From NCBI GenBank assembly GCA_963969345.1, contig OZ017768.1, positions 1,178,001 to 1,242,000 of the forward strand: DNA of 64,000 nucleotides, read 5' to 3'. Source of the DNA: Turbatrix aceti. Lineage: Eukaryota; Nematoda; Chromadorea; Rhabditida; Panagrolaimidae. A model generated the notes under the pieces. It did no database searches and had not been told where the DNA came from. It saw only the letters and a program-made list of their open reading frames with translations. Positions 35,301 to 46,611 of the stretch are shown piece by piece; positions within the stretch are counted from its first letter, which is position 1, and every line of letters begins with the position of its first letter. Position numbers and translations under genes: made by a program.

Positions 35301-38300
35301 GGACGAAAATGGCACTCAAAAACATGGATGAGAGTCGCATTCAAATGGATCTAATTGAGTGTCTGCTGACGTACATTCACAACACGGGGATCCCAGGCGC
35401 TGTTCTGGTCTTTCTACCGGGATGGAATGAGATTTTCAACCTCATCAACAGACTCAGGGTTCATTCTATCTTTGGCAAGGCAGAAAATGCGAGACTCCTG
35501 CCCCTCCACTCCCAGCTCACGTTGCACGAACAACAAAAGGTCTTTGAGGCTGTTCCGGGGAATGTGAGGAAAATTGTCGTCGCTACGAACATTGCCGAGA
35601 CGAGTATCACAATTGATGACGTCGTTTTCGTCATTGATTCTTGCAGGTTGGTTTTTTTGAAAAATTGTGACGTAGATGGGAAAACAGTTTGAATAGTGTA
35701 ATAATTTTGAAAAAAAAACCCGTGTAACTCAAAATTACTGTAATGCACTTTTTTTATGCCAAAAGTAATATACATAATTGTGTCAAAAAAAATTTATTTT
35801 TAAGTTAAATAAATTTTTTAGTTTTTTTAAAATTTTTAAATTAAATTAATTTTGAGTTTTTTTTAAATTTTTAAATGAAATTAATTTTGAATTTCTTTTT
35901 AAATTTCTAAATTAATTTTTTTTTCAAATTTCAGACTTCGCGACAAAATCACGACTTCTCACAACAACATGGTTCAGTTCGCGACGCTCTGGGCTGCAAA
36001 ATCGAACCTCAAGCAACGACGCGGACGCGCAGGACGTGTTCAGCGTGGATTTTGCTATCGTCTTTGCACCAAAAAGCGCTACGACAAGCTCCCCGATCAT
36101 CCTGTCCCCGAGATTCTCAAGACTCCCCTTGCTGAAATCGTTCTTCTCATCAAATACCTTCGTCTGGGAAAGGCTTACGATTTCCTCGAAAAAGCCGTCA
36201 AGCCACCACCCATCGATGCCGTTACCGAGGCTGAAATCTTGCTCAAGGATATTCTGGCTCTGGATGACCATTTTGAGCTGACAGAGCTGGGAAGAATTTT
36301 GACGCTCCTCGCTTGTCCGCCTGTCTTTGGAAAGGTTATCGTCATGGCTACTATTTTTGGGTAGGTTTTTTGGAAATTGGGGAAGATTTTGGCAAATTAA
36401 AAAAAAAATAAATTATTCATTTTTTTAATTAAAAATAAAAAAAGTGACGTAACGAAAAAAAATTATTTTTTAAAGAATATTTTGTTGTATTGGTTTTTTT
36501 GCACATTTTTAGGCTTTTAGAATGGAACTGAATTTATTTGCAACAAAAGTAACAAAACAAGAACAAAACTTGAATATTACTTTTAGCAAAGGTAATAAAA
36601 TAACGAAAAAAAGTGTTACTTCTCTTTAGCCTGCAAAACCAAAAGTAACATTATAACGTTCAAATGAGCATGTTATTCCTAACAAAAGTAACACAATAGC
36701 AGAAAAACATGTTACTCCCCAAAAAATATTCACATTTGTTTTTTTTCCAGAATTGGTGACCTCATGACAACCCTCGGTGTCCTCTCATCCTTCAACACGA
36801 TCTTTGCCGTAACCTCGCAAGACAAATCGGCCAATCGTATGCTACCGATGCACCGCAAATTTGCAGGCACGCACCTCAGTGATCACATTGCTGTTCTGTC
36901 GGCTTTTCAACGCTTTTGTGCCCGCTACAGTCGTAACGAATTTGATGCTCTCGAATTCTGTCGTCAATACTTTCTCAATCGAACGACGATGACCACTGCT
37001 ATGTAAGTTTTACGATCCATGAAGACAGAAAAAAATATGTTTTTAGTGCAAAAAATTTTTTACGATACCCAATTTTTTCAGCGATGCTCGAGAACAGATG
37101 CGAAACGTTCTCCGACGAACCGGCTTTCCCGAAGGCACGCTCTCGGATCTCGAAATCGACGTTGGATCCCACGATCCACAACTCGGACTCTTCAAATCCA
37201 TGCTTGTTTCGGCGTTTTATCCCAACGTTGCTGTCCACAAACGCAAGCGTTGGGTCTACGTCCTGGGACAGCATACGGCCGTCTTCTCTCCCGCTTCCAT
37301 GTTTACGCCCTACAACAACACCGAAGACATACGCCTGCCTTCGCCTTTTATTGTTTTTACAGAAAAGGTTGGTTTTGGAAAGGGAAGAATTGATTTTGTT
37401 CATTTTGGGGCTTTTAGATGCGATCAAGAGAAGTGACCTGCATTCAAAACACGCTGGTTACGGCTGTTCAACTCCTTCTTTTTGGCAGCAGAAAAGTTGA
37501 GGCATTGTCGCCCGAGCTTGTTGTCCTGGATGACATGTAAGTTGGCTTTTTTTCCAAATGGGCGAAGGGGAGAAAAATGTTCACATGTGCATATTTTTTT
37601 TCTAAAACATGGAACGACAGTTTTAACAAACGTAGCAAAATATGAATCATAGTAGTATTATGTAACTGTAATGCATATTAAAAAGTACTACGATAAAATG
37701 CATACTCAAGACCAACAAAATAATGTCAGAAATGAGTTTTGCGCAAAAATCTGATAAATTGGACGCGAGCTCCTTCGCACCCAGCACGCTTCTTTTCACA
37801 CCTTCCCCGAGCTCCTTAGAGGTCTTATCGAGTGGGAAAGCTGCCATATCTCGTTCCCAAATTTGAATACACGTGTTACGTGTGCATATACCAGCGCCCC
37901 AACTGAGGAAGAGAGTTGCGTTGGTGTAGCTCAGTGGTTAGAGCAGGCGCCCGGATAGCGACCAGTCGTGGGTTCAAGTCCCACCACCGACCAACCTTTT
38001 CCTCGGTAACACACGGTTGTATTTACCATAAAAAAGTATTACTTCAATTTAGCCCTGCCTGCAAATTCAAAAGTAATATTATTTTAGTGACACACTGTTA
38101 ATGTTTATTACTTCTTGCAAAAGTAATATAATAGGATCAAAACCTTAACGTGACTTCTAAGAAAAGTTATTCTATTAGGATTCCCAACTAAATATGAATG
38201 CAGTTCCTATATTTTTGAACATAACTTTGACACCGTGAATCCAGTTTACTCAAATTCCAATATCATTTGATTCAAAAGCGGCCGGACTTGTCGTTCCGCT

Positions 38301-40369
38301 TTCGGAGCCGTCCTCAGTTCCTTCTGACGATTTTATTAACTTGGAATTTCGAGATTTCAGCCGACCATCGTTGTGTTCAGTCGACTGTTCTTCGTTTGCA
38401 GACGACTGTGTCCGGTTGCTCTTGTTAACCTTTTCCCAGTCATAGGGATCCGCAAAAGTTGTGTTCGCCTTTTCCATAACAGCCTTCAGCTCATCGTAGA
38501 TCAATTTGTAGTCTGGACGCGTCTCGTATTCCAGGGTTCGGATGTGTCTCTGAATTTTCAGCCATTCGGGAGGACACTTTTCGTAGAGGACCTCGTCTTT
38601 GGTTGATTCTTTGATTTTTGGGATCTCGTCTGGCTAAAAATGTTGTATAGGTATAATTTTTATTCATTTAATGGAAACTCACTTTTTTGCCTTGCCACGG
38701 AAGATATCCTTTATGAAGCGAGATGAGTGAGTACATGAAGGACCACATGTCGTCTCTCCTGCTCTGCTCGGTTTTCTGGTGGACGAAAGGCGAGCAGAAC
38801 CGGGGAGAACCCCTGAAGAGAGCCTCCCCCCGGGGCTGACGATGCCGGACTTTGCCGTTCTCCCAGATCGCGAATCTCCTCGCCATGCCATAGTCGATGA
38901 CGTAGATGACCCTGCTGGTCTTCTTGGTGCGGCCGACGACGAGATTTGCAGGCTTGATATCGCGGTGGATGTATCCGATTTCATGAATCTGTTTTATGCC
39001 GTATAGCACGTGAATGCCAGCCTTAGACGCCGTACCGGCGGTGAACGTGTCAAGTTTGCAGTTTTTCTGGAGATCCTGCAACGACTTTCCGCACAGCGTC
39101 ATGACAAAGTAGTTGTACTGATCCCGGCGACCGCAGTGGATGAGGCGGGGCACGTGCTTGCGTTCCTCGAGCTTCTTGAGCACGTCGGCTTCTTTCTTGA
39201 GCAGTTCGTTGTTCGCGTCCTCCATCTTGGCCTCTGTCTTGAGCGCGTACACCTTTTTTCTTTTCGAATCGACGTCCACCACCCTGTAGACCGTTCCACA
39301 GTTGCCTTCGCCGATAGTTCCCATCACACGAAAGCGTCGGTTGATCACCGTGCCCGGCTTGAGGTCAATGAAATCCATAGTTGACGGCAGATATAAATTG
39401 TAAGTGTAGCGTGCGGAAGAAATGAGACAAAGTCAACTAACTGAATGAGCGCTTGGCATCGACAAAAATTAGGTGTATTCCTTAGAATTTGCATTTTCAG
39501 CTTCTGGAAACGGTCACGAGGTTTACCGTAACAAACCTGTAAAAACAAAAAATTAGTGTTTTTTTTGTAAAAACAATAAATTTGCGAAAAACGCTAAAAA
39601 CCTATTTTTTAAATTTTATTACGGTTGAATAACAATTTTAAAAAATGTGCAAAAAAATTTGACCAATTTCCAATTGGTCAGAAATTGGTCTAGTCTGGCA
39701 TAAAAAACCTGTTGTAAAAACTTGCGCACGACTTGACTCAGGTTGTCGCGAGTGACGTCGCTTTACCCGATTCCCCGTGAGGGATCAATTTCAGATCAAA
39801 AATGCGGTCGTCAAATTTTTTGACATTTTTCAAAAAAAACTTTTTTTTGCAGGATCCAACTCCGAATGCCAGCATCCCTGGCCGCGAAGATCGTCGCCCT
39901 GCGACCCTGCATGGAAGCGCGCATCGTGACCGTCTGCCAGTACCCCCAGGCCCTCGGAAACCCCACCGCCCGTGACTGCCAGCTCGTCGACCTGCTCCTC
40001 GCGCTATCGAGCCACGAACCCGATCGAGTCACCTTTCCCGAGGTCATTTACTCCAATCCCATGGCTTCGGGGGGAGAATTTCGTCGTCGTCAACGCGACG
40101 AAGACAGCGCACCGGCGGCGAAGCGTCGATGCACGACTTACATCTCGTCGTATTCGAGCCAGCAACAGAGGCTCCAGAATCGCTTCGACTACCAGGTCCC
40201 CATCCGACGCGCCTCTCCACCACCGATCCTCGATCTCGCGACGATGAATCAACGACAGCAGGCAGAAGAGCAAGCTCAGCAGTCGGTGATCCTCCTGCCG
40301 CCACCCATGCCTCCTCCGACGTACATGATGCCGCAGGAAGCCGTCGATTTTACGGTTGATGATTTTTGA
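29370..40369 (+). CDS. rha-1: DHX9/RHA-1-type dsRNA-binding DExH helicase
   Basis: Nuclear ATP-dependent RNA/DNA helicase. Eleven exons: 29370-29654, 32439-32681, 32741-32921, 33162-33562, 34029-34511, 34955-35646, 35935-36360, 36751-37002, 37082-37367, 37418-37536 and 39853-40369 (3885 nt, 1294 aa, human 1270). Two dsRNA-binding domains come first ([12 protein letters not shown]...[14 protein letters not shown]; the second around [15 protein letters not shown]). Helicase motifs are all present: [54 protein letters not shown] and [17 protein letters not shown]2/OB-fold regions end in [14 protein letters not shown]. The C-terminus is Arg/Gln/Pro-rich and lacks the Gly-rich RGG box. Intron 1 holds a foldback transposon. 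The 2.3 kb last intron holds a tRNA-like gene and a whole kinase gene. The exon 4/5 junction (TATTACAG/AAG) is the least certain. Confidence 0.95.
29782..31356. mobile_element. Tc3-like foldback transposon in helicase intron 1
   Basis: 1575 bp flanked by TA on both sides (29780-29781 and 31357-31358). The two arms, 29782-30397 and 30741-31356, are near-perfect inverted repeats of 616 bp around a 343-bp centre. Ends read CAGTGCGTTCAGAAAGGAT, similar to Tc3 ends from general knowledge. A 21-base internal copy of the end sequence (from GTTCAGAAAGGATAGGCCC) lies 175 bp inside each arm: 29788-29808 and 29963-29983 on the left, 31155-31175 and 31330-31350 on the right. That is the two-site IR/DR layout of Tc3 and Sleeping Beauty. 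No transposase is recognisable, so it is non-autonomous. The mirrored 125-codon open frames come from the arms. Confidence 0.9.
32225..32340. repeat. GTTACTTTT-type intronic repeat copy
   Basis: Part of helicase intron 1 with TTATTACTTTTG, GAAGTGACACTTTTTTTG and GTATTACTTTTG, resembling copies in other introns. Confidence 0.45.
34575..34890. repeat. GTTACTTTT-type intronic repeat, reverse copy
   Basis: Helicase intron 5. The stretch 34752-34790 contains ATGTTACTTTTTGATTTGC followed by AGGCTGCACTGGAGTAACAC. Read in reverse complement this matches the cores at 36614-36650 and 38035-38080 (GTRTTACTTC, a short gap, then AGCCTGCAAA and CAAAAGTAA). Confidence 0.6.
36530..36725. repeat. GTTACTTTT-type intronic repeat
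   Basis: Helicase intron 7. Core at 36614-36650: GTGTTACTTCTCTTTAGCC, then TGCAAAACCAAAAGTAACA. AACAAAAGTAACA-like motifs flank it on both sides. Confidence 0.6.
37920..37992 (+). tRNA. tRNA-like gene, isotype unclear
   Basis: Folds as a cloverleaf: acceptor stem GTTGGTG/CACCGAC (one wobble), D stem GCTC/GAGC, T arm GTGGG-TTCAAGT-CCCAC. It has good internal Pol III boxes (TAGCTCAGTGG and GGTTCAAGTCC) and a TTTT terminator at 37997. The anticodon arm is poor: GGCGC/GCGAC has one mismatch, and its loop CCGGATA has C instead of the invariant U at position 33. The nominal anticodon would be GGA (Ser), but there is no long variable arm as serine tRNAs have. It may be a pseudogene or tRNA-derived repeat. 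It lies in the last intron of the helicase gene, on the same strand. Confidence 0.65.
38030..38175. repeat. GTTACTTTT-type intronic repeat beside tRNA-like gene
   Basis: Core at 38035-38080: AGTATTACTTCAATTTAGCC, then CTGCAAATTCAAAAGTAATA. This is the same core as at 36614 and, reversed, 34752. It starts about 40 bases after the tRNA-like gene. Confidence 0.55.
38250..39378 (-). CDS. TTBK/CK1-like protein kinase, nested gene
   Basis: Ser/Thr kinase of the CK1 group, tau-tubulin-kinase-like branch, which is expanded in nematodes. Two minus-strand exons, 39378-38683 and 38633-38250 (1080 nt, 359 aa). Motifs: glycine loop [17 protein letters not shown] lysine in YALKTEA, catalytic [20 protein letters not shown] in place of [13 protein letters not shown], the TTBK-like [20 protein letters not shown]. 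The C-terminus is short and Ser/Glu-rich. The whole gene sits inside the last intron of the helicase gene on the opposite strand. DYG in place of DFG is a conservative change and activity is likely. Substrate unknown. Confidence 0.92.
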
Positions 40370-42342
40370 ATTTTCGTTTTTGCACGGGTTTTTTTTCCTG
40401 CATGGAGCGTTTTTTACAGGTTGTTTTTGTTTTTTGGCAGTGGTGATTTATCTAATGAATCATTTTGGCATTATTGATGGCTGATGGCAATGCAAGGTTT
40501 CGCGTTCCTTGTTGAGATGTACTTTTTGGAAAAACATATTTTTTTGGGGAGAGCAGGATTTTTTGGAAGGTAAAAAAATGTCGACAAAGTTGGATTGTTA
40601 CTTTTTTTGTAAAAATGATAAATTTAATATTTATCAAAATATTTACTTTCAACGGTTATTTTTTACAAAATTACGTAATACTTTTTCAGTGGTGTTACTT
40701 TTTAGTAATAAATATTATTTTAATGCTTGCAAAACTTTTTTTTCAAAAAAACACTTAACAATGTTTTTTTTTTTAAAGTTACAAGTTTTAAAAGTAAGTT
40801 TTAAAAAACGACTTTTTTTGTCAGTTTTTTACATTCAATCTTTTGAAAAAACACGATTTCTACATGGTTTCGTAAAATCCTTAGGTTATGAAACACGCTT
40901 TTATTTAGTTAGTCGTCGTCGGTCTCTGTAGTTTTCAATGGGTCCACTAACGCTAGACGTAAGACTATTCTCTAGGGGGTCTGGCTGAAGGGGTTAGCCG
41001 GTCGCTGTTCTTTCCAGAGCCAGATGACGTTTTGTTTTACTGACTAACTGTAGTGTGTTTCAAAATTTTAAACATTTTATGTACGTGAAATGACGTGTGA
41101 AGGGGGTGTACCAGAGAGCTGCTAGCTACTATTTAAGAAAAGAGGAAAGTGAGTTGTAACAGCACAAGAGTGTTACTTGAGGTTTGTAGTAGTTTGAGGG
41201 GGTTAGAGGGATCTCTGCTTGTCCAGGCTCCCAAGGAGAAAGAACGCTTTTTGTATTTGCTTTTAGGCTTTGAAAAATTTAGTCCTAAAATTACCGTTAC
41301 TAGAATTAAAAAATTGAATTTTAGCATGCAATACATATTTTTTTGCATCACAACAGTTTTTTTGCTGCGCATATTTTTTTAGTAAGTCAAATAAATTTTT
41401 TTACCGTGTCAAAAAATTACCCATAATTTGTACGCAAGAACGCAGACTGACTTGACTTCCTTTCTCTCACGTCTGTGGAATTCATTTAGAGAGACCGGGT
41501 AATCCTATTAACACGAGCGAAAGTTTTGTTCCCTGGTACGTACATTTCTAGAAGTTTTCCATGTATGTATTTATCCATACATTTTTTTGCAGACGACGGC
41601 AGTCTGCAATCGTTGATCTGCTGACGCTGCTTTTATTTTTTGTTTTTGCCAAAATGTTTTTTTCGCTTGACTTATTTTGTTGTTTAGCAACAAAATTTTA
41701 TATTGTATATTTATTTATAAATATTTTTTTTGCTTGTGCACGACGACGACGTAAAACGCAAAAATGTGCACGCACACCGGCGATTTTGGATCTTTTCACA
41801 TCGGTCTGGAAGTCGTCCTGCATGAGCTCGAACTTTGAACGCCAGCGTGAATGCTGACAAGGAATGATGACGGAACGGGGCCCACCGCGGGGGTGGAACT
41901 ATGTATCTATCTGCGCCTGCCGCGGATGACGCATGTATGTAAGTATTTATAACAATTCCCCCCTGCATGAACGTGTATCGGGCAAACGGCCAATTTTCGC
42001 TGATACATGTTTCACTGATTATTTTAACAATTAAAATTGTTGTTTTTTTTCCAGGTGTTTCACATTTATTTATTATTTATTACCCAACATTTTTTTACTA
42101 TTTTTTTCCTTAAAATCTTCGAATTCACAATGTCCGAATTTTGATGACCAAACCGGGGTCAAGGGTTCAGGTAACCAATGATTACCTTTTGCTATTTCTA
42201 ACCATACATTTTATTAAATTTCCATTATGTTTTATGATATTGCACCTTTTCTCAGAGAATACATAGCTGCTACATGCAAGCGTGACTAACATAACTGTCA
42301 CAAATACAAAAGGTGCACATTATTACGCAGTGCAATTTTTAA
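40370..42342. other. long AT-rich intergenic region
   Basis: About 2 kb after the helicase. 40590-40730 again holds GTTACTTTT motifs. The open frames (40509-40931, 41561-41857) are A/T-driven with no features. No gene supported. Confidence 0.5.
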
Positions 42343-42806
42343 GACCCACTCTGTGAGCTTTTTTATTCGTAAGGTGGACCGTCCGACACAGGCATTTTAC
42401 AACTTCCGATGTTTTGTGCCATAGTTGTTGGCATCCATAGGGAGGGTCAACTTTTCGGTATGTGACATTTTTCAGATGCCGGATTCCGGAGATACGGGCT
42501 TCTGCAATTTTCGACGTCAAATTTTCAAATTGCTTCTAAAATTCTAATTTTTGGTACACAGGGGTATCTTGGCACGAGAAATCGACTGGTGTATTTACTT
42601 TTGTCAAAAAACATCTGTTTGTTTTGAAAAACCATGTTTTATGGTTTTCCTGTCTATTTTCGTCCGTTGCTTGGCTCCAGCATCCGTATTTTACTCGCCG
42701 AGGCCGTTTTCACAGTGAATTCTAACAGTACATATTGTTAGCTCTCTCAAGAAGTCAAAGAAAAAATTTATTTGCATACCTTTTTTTCCACAGAAACCAT
42801 TTTGTA

Positions 42807-42964
42807 ACGCCAACTAGGGTCAAAAACGGGCAAAAAGTGCACAGAATACGTCGGAACGGGTCTCTTTTCATGTGCGCAACGTGCGAACGCGCGCCGAACT
42901 GCGACGCACGCATACCGCTCTCTTCTTTCTCGCGGTTTTGCCCGTTTTTGACCCTAGTTGGCGT
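42807..42964. mobile_element. small nested MITE-like inverted repeat
   Basis: 158 bp with a 29-bp perfect terminal inverted repeat (starts ACGCCAACTAGGGTCAAAAA, ends with its complement). The opposite arm of the surrounding foldback lacks it (GTAACGCCAACCAAGGTG continues there), so it was inserted after the palindrome formed. Confidence 0.7.
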
Positions 42965-42989
42965 CAAGGTGTTGCAAATCGTGTACTTT

Positions 42990-43375
42990 ACACGCACGCA
43001 CGACACGAAGCTATTAGGCGACGTCGTGTCGTGTAGCTTTGAATTTCCCTACACGACACGATCGTCGTGTGCTACACGACGTCGCCTCGTGCGATCGTGT
43101 AGCTGTTACACGACACGACACGGCATGCCGCTTTTCGACAGCCAAATTATGTAAAATTTTACAATTTTTTACTTCTTTTTTTATTGTATAGAAAAATGTT
43201 CCACGTGTTATCATTCTGATCGAAATTTTGCCTTGAAACCTTCCTAAACGTCGCGACGCGTCGTGTCGTGTAGCTCGCCTCGTGTCGTCGTGTAGCTTTC
43301 AAACCTACACGACAGGCGATGTCGTGTAGTACACGACATCGCCTCCTACACGACATCAAAATCTTACACGAGTTC
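42990..43375. repeat. dense GTCGTGTA / TACACGAC motif array
   Basis: The centre of the foldback carries many copies of an 8-base core in both orientations, clustered at 42990-43135 and 43250-43370, for example GTCGTGTCGTGTAGC and CTACACGACACGATCG. Confidence 0.65.
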
Positions 43376-43875
43376 AAATTAACATTTTTGCGCTACACAA
43401 AATGCAACACCTTGGTTGGCGTTACAAAATGGTTTCTGTGGAAAAAAAGGTATGCAAATAAATTTTTTCTTTGACTTCTTGCGAGAGGTAACAATATGTA
43501 ATGCTAGAATTCACTGTGAAAACGGCCTCGGCGAGTAAAATACGGATGCTGGAGCCAAGCAACGGACGAAAATAGGCGGGAAAACCATAAAACATGGTTT
43601 TTCAAAACAAACAGATGTTTTTTGACAAAAGTAAATACACCAGTAGATTTCTCGTGCCAAGATACCCCTGTGTACCAATCATCAGAATTTTTGAAGCATT
43701 TTGAAAATTTGACGTCGGAAACTTCCAGGAGCCGTAGCTACAGAATCCGGCATCTAAAAAATTTTTGATAGGGGTATTTGGACCCTCCCCATAAGTGCCT
43801 ACAATTTTGGCACAAAACATCGGAAGGTGTAAAATGCCTGTGTCGTCGGAAATAAAAAAGCTCACAGAGTGGGTC

Positions 43876-44660
43876 TTAAATATTTTTCAACAACAACATG
43901 CACTCCTACCGAATGGGGTGTGGTGAACTATAAAATAGGCTAGGTAGATTTTTTTTCTGTGAAAAGTCAACAAAACATGCTGCCACGCACATTGTCATTG
44001 TTTGTCTACCTGTGCGCGTTGGAGTTGGTGTTGAAGAAGACGCGCGACCACGGCCAAGGAGGAGGATAGTCTCTATCTTTTCGCTCGGTTGCTTGGTTTG
44101 CGTTTGGTCTGTACAACGGAAATGTTGGGGCACCAGGAAGTTGGTGCTTTTGTCGATCAATCCTAATATTTTTTGTATCCTTTGCACGCAAAAAGTTTTT
44201 TATTGTCATCAGAAAAAAAGTTTTTTGACAAGTTCAGTTTTTAATACTACAAAAAAAAATTTACAACCCACCTGGGCTGTTGACTCTCGTCTGCGCTTCC
44301 CTATCCTCCTCCGGCGATGGACGTCAGTCGGTCTGGTGGCGTGGAGTGAGGAGCGATGATTCATCCATCCGCCCATCAAATAAATACAAGTGCAATAATT
44401 CTGGTCCAAAAAATAGCGACTTGAATCCCCGCCTGAACACGACTTGGCTTTTCTTTTCCCCGGTTTCCTGTCCGTTATTTGTATCAATTTTGTGATGTCT
44501 CGAAAGGTTGCTTGCTTCTTTGCTTTTCGCGTTCTTGCGCAATGTAGCGTTCGTGAGATTATGAACCAGTGACCTCACACCAGACCCCATGAACTTTGGG
44601 AGGGGGGAACTTTGAGATGAACGCAAAGCAACACCTGTGCACTGGGTTAGTGTTGTCGGG
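43876..44660. other. intergenic, no gene seen
   Basis: About 785 bases with no supported gene. 44456-44500 resembles text at 48150-48200 (CCTG, GTATCAATTTTGTG), a hint of old duplication. Confidence 0.4.
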
Positions 44661-46379
44661 CATATCACAGTGTACTAAATTGTCTCGTTTAGCTTTTGCT
44701 AGCGCATGCGCACTGCATGCATGCGCAAAAGGTAGCAGGTGGCGCTCGGAGCAAAAAATCCTACTTTTGTTATTATTTTTTTAGTTTCTGTACTAAGTCG
44801 ATAAAGCACATTTTTGCGAACATTTTCGTGTCTTTTGTGAAAAAAAATTTTAATTTTGAGCTTTATTACAAGCGTCCAAAGTTTGCCTATTTTTGATCAC
44901 ATTTATGCTGATAACAAAAAAAAAACGTTCAAACTTGCATATGTGAATTATGTCCACGGATGCAGGAGGTGATGGCGAATGCATTGCAAAAAAAATCACA
45001 AAAATCGGTCCTTTTTTTCCGGAGAAATCAGCTGATAACTGTTTTTTCTTTATAAAAAGTGCGTGTAAAATAATTATCACGTCACTCAAAATGCGTATTT
45101 TTTTGTAAAATATAGCTTGTTGAAAAATTCATATTGTGTTTAGTCTGCTTGTAAATTTTTTTGATTTCAAATTCAAAACTGATCTTACAAGAGCTGATCA
45201 AACTTGATACACCATGCGCACGCGTTTTTTCTCCTATGATGTCCAAGAAGTACAGGTTTTTACTGTCTAATAATTCAATGAGGTCAGTAATTTGTGTGCA
45301 AAAATTGTTTTGCCTGGAAAATACTAATCGGAACATTAAAGCAATCGGAATAGCAGCATTTGGCAACTACGTATCGGAAGCACGACGGCAGAAACATGAA
45401 GAGGTGTCGCCGTCGATTGACCCTTCAGGGATGCGACTATGGACGACTATCGCGAACGAAGCCGAGGCAAAGTGCCTTCGAATGCAGCGGTTTGTGTCGA
45501 CATCGGCAGAGTCTAACAGGTATGGTTAGTAGTTGAACTACGCAATGGTTTGCACAGCAAAAGCACATCCCTGAAGGGCCAATCGTCGGCGACACCCTTT
45601 CTTGTTCGCGCCGTCGCGACGCGTCGTGTTTCCGCGACGCGGTTGCCGTACTCTGCTGTTCCGATTGCTTTAATGTTCCGACTTGTTTTTTCCCAGCCAC
45701 GGGATTTAACACACAACTTGCTGACCTTACTGAATTAAACAGTAAAAAAGACGGTACTTCTTGGACATCGAATGCTGAAAAACGCGTGCGCATGGTGTAT
45801 CAAGTTTGATCAGCTCTTGCAAGATCAGTTTTGAATTTGAAATCAAAAAAATTTACAAGCAGACTAAACACAATATGAATTTTTCAACAAGCTATATTTT
45901 ACAAAAAAATATGCATTTTGAGTGACGTGATAATTTTTTTACACGCACTTTTTATAAAGAAAAAACAGTTATCAGCTGATTTCTCCGGAAAAAAAGGACC
46001 GATTTTTGTGATTTTTTTTGCAATGCATTCGCCATCACCTCCTGCATCCGTGGACATAATTCACATATGCAAGTTTGAACGTTTTTTTTTTGTTATCAGC
46101 ATAAATGTGATCAAAAATAGGCAAACTTTGGACGCTTGTAATAAAGCTCAAAATTAATATTTTTTTTCACAAAAGACACGAAAATGTTCGCAAAAATGTT
46201 TTTTGTCGACAGGAAATAAAAACTTTGAACAAAATAACTGCATAGTTGTTTTTTCGCCACGAGCGCGAGCTGTATTAGCCTGCTACCCGCCGCGCGCACT
46301 CATTAATAGCAGCGCATGTACGCTAAGGCGAAAGTTAAATGAGACAGAAATGCAGGGCGCGAGTACACTGTGGCATATG
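44661..46379. mobile_element. large imperfect palindrome, foldback element
   Basis: Inverted arms of about 770-815 bp (about 44661-45431 and 45565-46379) around a centre of about 130 bp. Outer ends share CACAGTGTACT. Outer parts (about 44661-44800 and 46210-46379) are diverged, and the inner about 600 bp is close to identical. No transposase is recognisable. Exact termini and target duplication are not clear. Confidence 0.75.
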
Positions 46380-46611
46380 AACCAGGCACATGAATCGGAC
46401 TATTATATAATAGTTCCGGTTTTGAGTCACAATCCTTTTGGTTTCGAATTTTTTTTCGGTTCTTGGTTCAAGTGTCCGAAAGTTTTCTAAAACCGGCAAC
46501 AAATTTTTTTCCGATTATTTCTATTTTTTGCGTGAATGTAATAATTTTTTATGCAAATACAAATTTTTGTATTTATTTTTTTTTCAGCCAACGATCATCA
46601 AAGAAAGCAGC

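Larger units (their letters stand above)
42343..43875. mobile_element. foldback element at a TTAA site
   Basis: 1533 bp bounded by TTAA at 42339-42342 and 43876-43879. Ends are inverted: GACCCACTCTGTGAGC and GCTCACAGAGTGGGTC. The arms (about 42343-42822 and 43410-43875) align throughout but with many differences, so this is older than the element at 29.8 kb. A TTAA target is typical of piggyBac-type elements, but no transposase is visible and TTAA could be part of the terminal repeat. A second, smaller inverted pair is nested in the left arm, and the centre is full of GTCGTGTA motifs. Confidence 0.75.
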
